Source: Methyloprofundus sp.
Lineage (GTDB): Bacteria; Pseudomonadota; Gammaproteobacteria; Methylococcales; Methylomonadaceae
Length of the DNA stretch: 39,570 bases
NCBI GenBank assembly: GCA_012960135.1
Contig: DUBW01000089.1
Coordinates: forward strand, 1,000 to 40,569
Direction: 5' to 3'
The notes beneath the pieces are model-generated. The model was given only the letters and a program-made list of their open reading frames with translations. It had not been told where the DNA came from and searched no databases. Positions 17,463 through 24,530 of this stretch are shown here, one piece after another. The stretch's first letter is position 1. Every line of letters begins with the position of its first letter. The position numbers and the translations under genes are program-made.

Positions 17463-18293
17463 ATGAAGCTTTGGCAATCAAGATATAACCCACAATGCAA
17501 AATTTCTCAACAGGGCTTATTAGATATTAGCGAAGAAATCACTCAATCCTATACTCCACATGATACTCATCATCGGCCAGAACTTGTGTTGATGCCTGTT
17601 GACCCGGTTAATCTTTACGCTTACTGGAACCTGAAAGACAGTGATACAGAAAATATAATCGAACATGTAGATAAACAATTGGCCTTAAGAATTTACTCTT
17701 TACCTAACCTCGGTAACGATCCCGCAGCCATTAAATTAAGCTTCGATATCAAGGTAGAGGACCTTCAGAATCAGCAACAGGTGCATTTGCCGCTTGCCGC
17801 TGCAGCCTATTCGGCCGTTATCGGCGAGATAAACGCTGACGATAGCTTTAGTCCACTGGTGGCTTCCGACACTATTCATGTGCCACGGAAAAACCCTATA
17901 CCTGAGGACACACTCAATAACCCTGAGCATGTGGTTCTCAGCGAGACAATACAGAAAGAAGCACTTGTCATGGATCATTTTCTACAGGAAAATCATGCAG
18001 TTGAAAACAATGAAAATACAACCTCTGTCTCCCCCGTACAAGAAGATCATTTTGTTGGCGAGGAAAATACCCAGAATCATTGGCCCGAAACAATCATTTT
18101 AAAAAACTATAATAACTATGGTTACGATTTAAAGGTTTATAAACACGAATCCACACCAGCAACCAATCCTGTTTTATCTCAATCCGAACTAGCAAAACTA
18201 ACAGGCAACACGGATACCCAAGCTAATTCAAGCAAGCCTGATACAAACAAGACTAATAGCAAACATATTTCTGGCCTAGGCCGTCTGTCATAG
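17463..18293 (+). CDS. DUF4912 domain protein
   Basis: This 276-residue cytosolic protein carries a DUF4912 domain at about residues 35-145: RPELVLMPVDPVNLYAYW, then LALRIYSLPN and FDIKVEDLQ. The second half (150-276) is low-complexity, polar and acidic, rich in Asn, Glu and Ser, and probably disordered. DUF4912 proteins commonly occur next to GH57 enzymes, and here the stop codon overlaps the next gene. The domain's His/Tyr/Trp pattern resembles small sugar-binding folds, so a role as a glucan-binding or enzyme-recruiting partner of the branching enzyme is plausible, but no activity is established. No signal peptide. Confidence 0.85.
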   Translation: MKLWQSRYNPQCKISQQGLLDISEEITQSYTPHDTHHRPELVLMPVDPVNLYAYWNLKDSDTENIIEHVDKQLALRIYSLPNLGNDPAAIKLSFDIKVEDLQNQQQVHLPLAAAAYSAVIGEINADDSFSPLVASDTIHVPRKNPIPEDTLNNPEHVVLSETIQKEALVMDHFLQENHAVENNENTTSVSPVQEDHFVGEENTQNHWPETIILKNYNNYGYDLKVYKHESTPATNPVLSQSELAKLTGNTDTQANSSKPDTNKTNSKHISGLGRLS

Positions 18294-19906
18294 TGCCGAT
18301 GAAAAAAGGCTTCCTTAGTCTCATTCTGCATGCGCACCTGCCTTTTGTACGCCACCCGGAATACGAAAGTTTTTTTGAAGAAATCTGGTTATTTGAAGCG
18401 ATTACTGAATGTTATGTGCCTCTTATTCGTTCACTTGAGCGCTTGCAGCAGGATCGGGTTAATTATAGATTAACCCTGTCGCTTTCACCTCCACTGATTT
18501 TAATGCTCAGCGACCCATTACTACAGTCGCGCTACCTAAACTATATTAACAATCTCCTGGAACTGGCAGAAAAGGAAATAATCAGAACCAGCAACACTCC
18601 CGAGTATCAAAAACTAGCCCGGCTATACCGGCGCTTATATCTGGATACACTAGATATTTTTGCCAATCAGTACGACTGTAACTTATTAACTGCTTTTCAG
18701 AAATTTCATGCCGCAGGAAATCTGGAGTTGATCACCTGTGCAGCGACGCACGGTTTTTTACCTTTACTGAATAAGAGCGATGCCGCAGTACGCAACCAAA
18801 TCAACACCGGCATAGAAACCTTTACAAGCCATATAGGCTTTCCTCCGACCGGCTTCTGGCTCCCTGAATGCGGCTATTATCCGGGGTTGGAAAAACACTT
18901 GGAAAATGCGGGTATCAATTATTTCTTTGTTGATTCACATGGTATCGATAATGCCAGTGTCACACCTCGAAACAGTGTCTATGCGCCATTAGATTGTGGC
19001 AATCATGTCATGGCTTTTGCCCGTGACCCCGAATCATCCCGCCAGGTATGGAGTTCTCATGACGGCTATCCTGGAGATTATGACTACCGGGAATATTATA
19101 GTGATATCGGCTTTGACCTAGAGATGGACTATATTGCCCCTTATATTCTTGACGAGCATATACGCATCAATACCGGCATTAAATATCATCGGGTAACAGG
19201 TGGTGATCTACCTAAAGAAATATACCAGCCACGACAGGCGATAGATAAGGCGCAACTGCATGCGCAGGATTTTATCAACAAGCGGCAGCAGCAAATCGAC
19301 CGACTAAGCATTAATATGGATCGTCCGCCGCATATCGTTTCGCCCTATGATGCTGAATTATTTGGCCACTGGTGGTTTGAAGGGCCGCACTGGCTGGAAT
19401 GGGTGCTACGCTTTGCAGATAAAAATTCTAATGGCATCAGAACCATCAGTTGCGCCGATTATTTAAAACAGGTCACAGTGCATCAAGTAGCGACTCCTTC
19501 TACATCAACCTGGGGGGATCAGGGCTATTCCAGCTTCTGGATTAATGAAACCAATGACTGGATTTACCCCTTATTACACAAGGCCGGGGCTGATATGGAA
19601 AAGCTAGCCACCACTTTTAAGGGGGTTAAAGCCAACCCGTTGCAAGAGAGAGCTTTGAATCAAGCAGTACGTTCATTATTATTGGCACAGGCATCCGACT
19701 GGCCTTTTATCATGAAAACCGGCACCACTGTTGAATATGCGACCAAACGCATCACCGATCATTTAGCGAGGTTTAATTACTTGCGTGATAGTATTCGTAA
19801 TAATGCGATTAATGAACGCTATTTAAGCGCTCTCGAAATTTTAGATGATGCTTTTCCCGCTGCTGATTTCCGTAATTTCCACACCACTAAACAAGATCCG
19901 AAATAA
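18293..19906 (+). CDS. GH57 1,4-alpha-glucan branching enzyme
   Basis: Family GH57 branching enzymes make alpha-1,6 branches in glycogen-like glucans. The 537-residue protein opens with the GH57 block HAHLPFVRHPE (residues 13-23). The nucleophile motif is FWLPECGYYPGLE (Glu192) and the acid/base motif is SPYDAELFGHWWFEGPHW (Asp353), followed by a helical C-terminal domain. Spacing agrees with bacterial GH57 branching enzymes of the Thermus type. The start could be the GTG at 18293 (overlapping the DUF4912 stop by one base) or the ATG at 18299; both leave the conserved start intact. No signal peptide, so it acts on intracellular glucan. It is unrelated in sequence to GH13 GlgB. Confidence 0.92.
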   Translation: MPMKKGFLSLILHAHLPFVRHPEYESFFEEIWLFEAITECYVPLIRSLERLQQDRVNYRLTLSLSPPLILMLSDPLLQSRYLNYINNLLELAEKEIIRTSNTPEYQKLARLYRRLYLDTLDIFANQYDCNLLTAFQKFHAAGNLELITCAATHGFLPLLNKSDAAVRNQINTGIETFTSHIGFPPTGFWLPECGYYPGLEKHLENAGINYFFVDSHGIDNASVTPRNSVYAPLDCGNHVMAFARDPESSRQVWSSHDGYPGDYDYREYYSDIGFDLEMDYIAPYILDEHIRINTGIKYHRVTGGDLPKEIYQPRQAIDKAQLHAQDFINKRQQQIDRLSINMDRPPHIVSPYDAELFGHWWFEGPHWLEWVLRFADKNSNGIRTISCADYLKQVTVHQVATPSTSTWGDQGYSSFWINETNDWIYPLLHKAGADMEKLATTFKGVKANPLQERALNQAVRSLLLAQASDWPFIMKTGTTVEYATKRITDHLARFNYLRDSIRNNAINERYLSALEILDDAFPAADFRNFHTTKQDPK

Positions 19907-19958
19907 TACTGCTAACAGTGCACGTAGTTTGTTAATATGCTTAGAATTAGACTTGTCC

Positions 19959-19992
19959 TTAGGCAAAAAACTCTGGCAGCAATAGTGCCTAA
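19959..19992 (+). promoter_or_regulatory. Hairpin directly upstream of the EEP gene ribosome binding site
   Basis: TTAGGCA at 19959-19965 pairs with TGCCTAA at 19986-19992. AAGGAG follows at 19994-19999, 11 bases before the ATG at 20011. The hairpin could affect access to the Shine-Dalgarno or mark a processing point between GH57 and the downstream pair. Confidence 0.35.
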
Positions 19993-20010
19993 CAAGGAGT
20001 ACTATTAAGC

Positions 20011-21516
20011 ATGAATAAAATTAAACTACTGTATGTAGAAAATGTCATCACCCGCAAGGCAAAACAGGTTCAACAGCAATTAACGTTTTTCCTGGCGCTG
20101 GAAAATATTGGCTATGATAAACAGGTTGATATTTTCTGGGCGGGAGAAGATAATGCCTGGCACGAATTAACCGCGCACTACCACAGCATGCTGGGCAATG
20201 CTCAGGAATACTGGTCTGCAAGTGTAATTATAAGCTTAACAGAGCAACAATCACTCCCCGGAAACATTACATTTAACATCCGCTATAGAGTTGCTAATAA
20301 CGAGTATTTTCTAGATAACGACCGACATAATTACCACAGCGAAGCCGATTCCGGTATTCAGCTATTAGGTAATCAAGCAATACAAAACGTTGCTTTTAGC
20401 AATCAGCTACTGAGCGGCCAGCATACTATTACTCTGACTGCCGCTGTCAACCAGTCTTTTGCTGCGAAAAAAGTCATCATTCATTGGACCACTAATGACT
20501 GGAAAACGACCAAAGAAACAGTCTGTGAATGTCAGTGTGCCTACTGGAATAAAGCACAGCACAGTAATGCCCGAAACCCGAATCAATATGGCACGCAACT
20601 CTGGACGGGGAAAATCCATCATACTGAGTTATTTAAAATAAAATATGCCATCAGTTGTGAAAACAGCCAGGGCATAGTCTGGGACAATAATAAATGGCAT
20701 AACTATTCCTTTCAACGAGAACAACTCAAAGTTCTGATACTGAACCTGCATTGCTATCAGGAAGAAAATCAGGATGCCAAGCTCACCACCATAGCGAATA
20801 CCATTAATGAACTGGATATAGACATTGTCTGCTTACAGGAAGTCGCTGAAGACTGGAACGATGGACAGGGTAACTGGCAATCCAATTCTGCCAGAATCAT
20901 TAATGAGCGCCTCACCGAGCCGTTTCACATTCACCATGACTGGTCACATTTAGGCTTTGACAAATATAGAGAGGGCGTAGCATTATTAAGTCGTTACCCC
21001 TTATCACATCAGGATTCGGGCTATGTCTCAGATAGTCATGATAGCTACGATATTAATTCAAGAAAAGTAGTCACAGCTCGAGTTTACGTCCCCTACATTG
21101 GGTTTATCAATGTTTTTTCTGCGCATTTAAGCTGGCTGGAAGGTGGTTTTCAGGAGCAATTTCAAAGATTACGTCTATGGGCTAGCAGCACTAACAGCCA
21201 TGAGATTAAAGCCACTCTATTATGTGGCGACTTTAATATTACAGCAGGCTCAAATGGCTATAAGCAAGTGGTAGCTTCTAAAGAATACGAGGATCAGTAT
21301 TTAGCAGTGAACAAACAGGGTGTATTTGATAAAATATTTAAGGTAAATGATGCCCACTGGCAAGACCTGCTCGCGGATGATTACCGCATAGATTATATTT
21401 TTATGAATAAAAATAGTCAGATACGTGCTACTTCCGCACGAGTCATTTTTACCGACCAGGATGTTGGGCGTGTCTCTGATCACTGTGGTTACTTAATGAC
21501 ATTTGAATCCCTTTAA
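20011..21516 (+). CDS. Two CBM21-like starch-binding domains fused to an EEP-family phosphodiesterase
   Basis: The 501-residue protein has no signal peptide. Residues about 15-115 and 125-235 are two similar beta-sandwich segments. Each has the CBM21 pattern of an aromatic/charged strand followed by W: KQVDIFWAGEDNAWHEL in the first, KKVIIHWTTNDWKTT in the second. From about 238 an endonuclease/exonuclease/phosphatase domain begins, with Asn245 in LILNLHC, Glu277 in VCLQEVAED, His372 in FSAHLSW, Asp407 and Asn409 in CGDFNIT, Asp461 in RIDYIF and Asp490-His491 in VSDHCGY. All catalytic positions of the fold are kept. EEP enzymes cut DNA, RNA, inositol or sphingolipid phosphates; the substrate is not evident here. 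The next gene follows after 21 bases. The CBM assignment is by motif only. Confidence 0.8.
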   Translation: MNKIKLLYVENVITRKAKQVQQQLTFFLALENIGYDKQVDIFWAGEDNAWHELTAHYHSMLGNAQEYWSASVIISLTEQQSLPGNITFNIRYRVANNEYFLDNDRHNYHSEADSGIQLLGNQAIQNVAFSNQLLSGQHTITLTAAVNQSFAAKKVIIHWTTNDWKTTKETVCECQCAYWNKAQHSNARNPNQYGTQLWTGKIHHTELFKIKYAISCENSQGIVWDNNKWHNYSFQREQLKVLILNLHCYQEENQDAKLTTIANTINELDIDIVCLQEVAEDWNDGQGNWQSNSARIINERLTEPFHIHHDWSHLGFDKYREGVALLSRYPLSHQDSGYVSDSHDSYDINSRKVVTARVYVPYIGFINVFSAHLSWLEGGFQEQFQRLRLWASSTNSHEIKATLLCGDFNITAGSNGYKQVVASKEYEDQYLAVNKQGVFDKIFKVNDAHWQDLLADDYRIDYIFMNKNSQIRATSARVIFTDQDVGRVSDHCGYLMTFESL

Positions 21517-21537
21517 AAATAATAACAAGGAAATGGT

Positions 21538-23139
21538 ATGCAACAAATAGCTGAACATTATGCCAAACCTATACACGGTGAACTGGGAGGATCATTTGCA
21601 AGAGTAAATGATTTTAATCATAAATTTTTTCTCCGCTGGGGGAAAATTGACTTTGAAATGTTTCATGGAGAACAGGTTAACCTGAAAGTCATACTCAAGG
21701 TCTACCGGCAGCATAATGTCTGCGAAACTTATGTCATCGATACTGATGCCTATGATATTAAATGGAATAGCCATAGACGCCGCACCCGGGATTTTTATAT
21801 CCACCCTTTTTCCAATTCATTTGGCATAATCAACTGCGTTAAGTTTTCCTTTCTTGTGCATAAAGATGAGCGCTCCATCGCATCGGAAAAAGACTATATT
21901 TTCATGGACTGGAGACAGTTGCATAGCGATGCGGACACCCCTCAATACCGGGAAATAAACGGTCTGCATTCCACACAGAACTACTATCGCACCTATGAGT
22001 TACAGGCTCATGAATTACAATCTGATGTGGACTGGATAAATCATCATTTTGAATCTTTACACCTGGTACCTAAATTTACTAAAGGTCAACCCAATCACCC
22101 CTATCATCCCAAGCGTTACATCCATGACCTGATAGATAAGGTCATTCATAATAAACATGAATTTCAGGATAAGCTATGTACCATTAAAGTCAGTGTTGAT
22201 TGTATTGATGATGCGGACTTTGCCAGTCACTTGATACATGCTAGCGAGCAGGGTGTGTTTGTACAATGTCTGGTCGACTGGCGCAAAATGACCATGACCA
22301 ATAGCGATAATTATGCACGCTTAAAACGTGCGGGAGTCGAATTGCTTGGTGTCGTCTGTAGTCCCGACCACCACTTGATTGAAGTAGAACCCGATATGCA
22401 TACCAAGTTCATTATTTTTAATGATGAAGATTGTATACTCGGCTCATTTAATATTACCTTTGATCGCTGGTGGGCCAACTGGGAATCCGGCATGACTTTC
22501 CATTCTCAAGGCATGTGCCGCTTACTGGATAATATTTTTCAGAGCCAGCGCGGCGGGGTAATTCAGCGTTATGGCGTAGACCCATTTAGCCAATTCAACT
22601 TACTGTATACCTTTGGCAGGCATACCATGCAGAGTGGTGAGAACTACCTGCCTCATCATGCGATTCTGGCTGAAATCAACCGCGCCAACCACTCAATTAA
22701 AATCAGCTTATTTCTGATTGGTGAATTGCTGGGTAACTATAATGACAGCGTTATTTGCGCTTTGATTAATGCAAAAAACAGAGGCGTGTATGTGCATATC
22801 CTATTTAATGGACATTTAGCCAGACAAGGTAAAATTGGTATTGAACGGTCTATGGAAGAAGAACTCAATCGCCCTCTGTTACCTGTTATTGAGCGTTTAA
22901 GAAACTCGGGCGTTATTGTCGGTCTGGTTTATGGCCAGGACGACCACGCAGTACCGTATTCTCCCATCCACTCTAAATACTGTGTTATTGATGATTATAT
23001 TGTTATCGACGGCAGTTTTAACTGGTATAACACATCAGTTTTTTCACATGACTTAGTCGTTATCGCAGCGAATCACGAAGTTGCAAAACCTTATCTCTAT
23101 GAATTTGAGCAAATACAGCAATCGTTCAGAATTTATTAA
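21538..23139 (+). CDS. Phospholipase-D-like protein with two HKD-type motifs and an N-terminal beta-rich domain
   Basis: The 533-residue cytosolic protein has an N-terminal domain (residues 1-130) with a beta-strand and tryptophan pattern, FFLRWGKIDFEMFHG and NSFGIINCVKFSFLV. It may bind carbohydrate but matches no family I recognise. Two PLD repeats follow. The first motif is MHTKFIIFNDEDCILGSFN (His288, Lys290, with Asn295 at the usual Asp position). The second, IHSKYCVIDDYIVIDGSFNW (His478, Lys480, Asp485), is canonical. A KKxxx-free linker between them is helical. PLD enzymes act on phosphodiesters of lipids or nucleic acids through a covalent phosphohistidine. A Shine-Dalgarno AAGGAA precedes the ATG, and the gene is 21 bases after the EEP gene, so they form an operon. 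Confidence 0.85.
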   Translation: MQQIAEHYAKPIHGELGGSFARVNDFNHKFFLRWGKIDFEMFHGEQVNLKVILKVYRQHNVCETYVIDTDAYDIKWNSHRRRTRDFYIHPFSNSFGIINCVKFSFLVHKDERSIASEKDYIFMDWRQLHSDADTPQYREINGLHSTQNYYRTYELQAHELQSDVDWINHHFESLHLVPKFTKGQPNHPYHPKRYIHDLIDKVIHNKHEFQDKLCTIKVSVDCIDDADFASHLIHASEQGVFVQCLVDWRKMTMTNSDNYARLKRAGVELLGVVCSPDHHLIEVEPDMHTKFIIFNDEDCILGSFNITFDRWWANWESGMTFHSQGMCRLLDNIFQSQRGGVIQRYGVDPFSQFNLLYTFGRHTMQSGENYLPHHAILAEINRANHSIKISLFLIGELLGNYNDSVICALINAKNRGVYVHILFNGHLARQGKIGIERSMEEELNRPLLPVIERLRNSGVIVGLVYGQDDHAVPYSPIHSKYCVIDDYIVIDGSFNWYNTSVFSHDLVVIAANHEVAKPYLYEFEQIQQSFRIY

Positions 23140-23171
23140 CGGTGATAAATCTGGAAAATAACATAAGCCGA

Positions 23172-23197
23172 CGTGCAATAACTTTAGCTATTGCACG
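23172..23197 (+). terminator. Probable terminator after the PLD gene
   Basis: CGTGCAATA at 23172-23180 pairs with TATTGCACG at 23189-23197 (9 bp, 8-base loop), 33 bases after the PLD stop. There is no U tract directly after it, but AAAAAAG...CTTTTTT follows at about 23202-23222. I read it as the end of the glucan locus transcript. Confidence 0.6.
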
Positions 23198-23412
23198 CCG
23201 CAAAAAAGCTAGAACTTTTTTACCCCTGATTATATAAAGTTGCTTAGTCGGAGAGCGAAGGTCTCTCTACCTGGCTGAATATCACCAAAATGACCGCCCT
23301 TCTGCATTCTGACCCTGGGTTATTCGAAAAGAAACTGCATAAAAACAAGTCTACTGAGTAGTTATGTCAGAGACCATGCACTTATTATAAGAATTCAGCG
23401 CTTTTAATTTAA

Positions 23413-23790
23413 TCAAATAAAAATATCTACATTTTCCAACGCCTCAGCCATTAATTTCTCGCCTGCCGAGAAGGAATAAAATGTATTGACATATTCCTGC
23501 CCTGCCTTGGAAATATTTAACCATAAAGCAGGGTCGTAATTTAACTTTTCTATTGCCTCTATCCATTAGTCTGGCGTTTTAGCAATCAAGGTTTCTACGC
23601 CATCTCTTAATCCAATACCCTCAGCAGCTTTGCCACGCACAGCATATTCAAACTCTCCCTCACCGACACAGTAAAAAGTAATATTGATATGCTTTAATTT
23701 ATCCATATCTGCCAGACCACCAAAACTGTCAGTACTAATATGCTAATCCTTTTGCATTAAAGCATCCATCTTAGGATGGCCATTTGCTAT
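23413..23790 (-). pseudogene. Glycosyltransferase (GT4-like) C-terminal remnant
   Basis: A minus-strand frame with two internal stops reads a glycosyltransferase-type C-terminus: EGEFEYAVRGKAAEGIGLRDG, then ETLIAKTPD, a TAA where a Trp-preceding residue is expected (PD*WIEAIEKL), and YDPALWLNISKAGQEYVNTF followed by SAGEKLMAEALENVDIFI. The N-terminal nucleotide-sugar-binding half is absent. A further TAG interrupts the upstream part (MDALMQKD*HIS). It lies between the glucan locus and rlmB and overlaps the rlmB stop by a few bases. It is dead; whether it belonged to the glucan locus is unknown. Confidence 0.7.
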
Positions 23791-24530
23791 GCACCCAACC
23801 GCTGTCTATAAATCTCATAAATCATTACGCCTGCTGCCACCGAAACATTCAGGCTTTCTACACTACCTTGCATAGGAATTTTCACTAAAAAATCGCACTG
23901 TTCACGGGTTAATCGACGCATACCCTTTTCTTCAGCCCCCATCACCAATGCCAGCGGCATATTAACATCGGTCGCATAAATAGTTTGCTCTGCTTCACCT
24001 GCTGCACCTGCAATCCAGATACCCTGCTCCTTTAACCAACTGATCGTCCGGCTTAAATTGGTTACTTGATACACAGGTACGGTTTCTGCAGCACCGCTAG
24101 CCACTTTGCATACCGTTGGTGTAATTCCCACCGCCTGATCTTTAGTAACAATAACTCCCTGTACTCCAGCGGCATCTGCTGTTCTTAAACAAGCGCCCAG
24201 GTTTTGCGGGTCTTGTACATGATCTAAAATCAACCAGAATGGTACCTGTTTGCCACTTTCAACCACTGCCTTTAAATCACTCTCAGAGCGCATCGCAGGC
24301 ATTTCAACTTCTAATATAATACCTTGATGATTGCCACCCTTGGATAGGTTATCCAGCTTTTTCCGATCTGCTTTTTCAGCTCTGATATTATGTTTTTGCA
24401 AACCCTTAACTAAAGACTGCACGCGCTCATCTTGCCTTTTCTGGTCTACCCAGGCTTGCTTGATCTTTTTAGGCGCATAATCAAGTGCTGCCTGGGCCGC
24501 GTGTACGCCAAATATTTTAGCTAGACTCAT
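23787..24530 (-). CDS. rlmB: 23S rRNA (guanosine(2251)-2'-O)-methyltransferase RlmB
   Basis: RlmB methylates the ribose of G2251 in the peptidyl-transferase loop. The 247-residue SpoU/TrmH-family (SPOUT) protein has an N-terminal substrate-binding domain with GGNHQGIILEV, and the three SPOUT motifs in order: DHVQDPQNLGACLRTADAAG (with Asn and Arg), LALVMGAEEKGMRRL, and IPMQGSVESLNVSVAAGVM. It follows rnr with no gap (TAA immediately followed by ATG), so translation is coupled, the normal rnr-rlmB pair. Confidence 0.96.
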   Translation of the reverse strand: MSLAKIFGVHAAQAALDYAPKKIKQAWVDQKRQDERVQSLVKGLQKHNIRAEKADRKKLDNLSKGGNHQGIILEVEMPAMRSESDLKAVVESGKQVPFWLILDHVQDPQNLGACLRTADAAGVQGVIVTKDQAVGITPTVCKVASGAAETVPVYQVTNLSRTISWLKEQGIWIAGAAGEAEQTIYATDVNMPLALVMGAEEKGMRRLTREQCDFLVKIPMQGSVESLNVSVAAGVMIYEIYRQRLGA

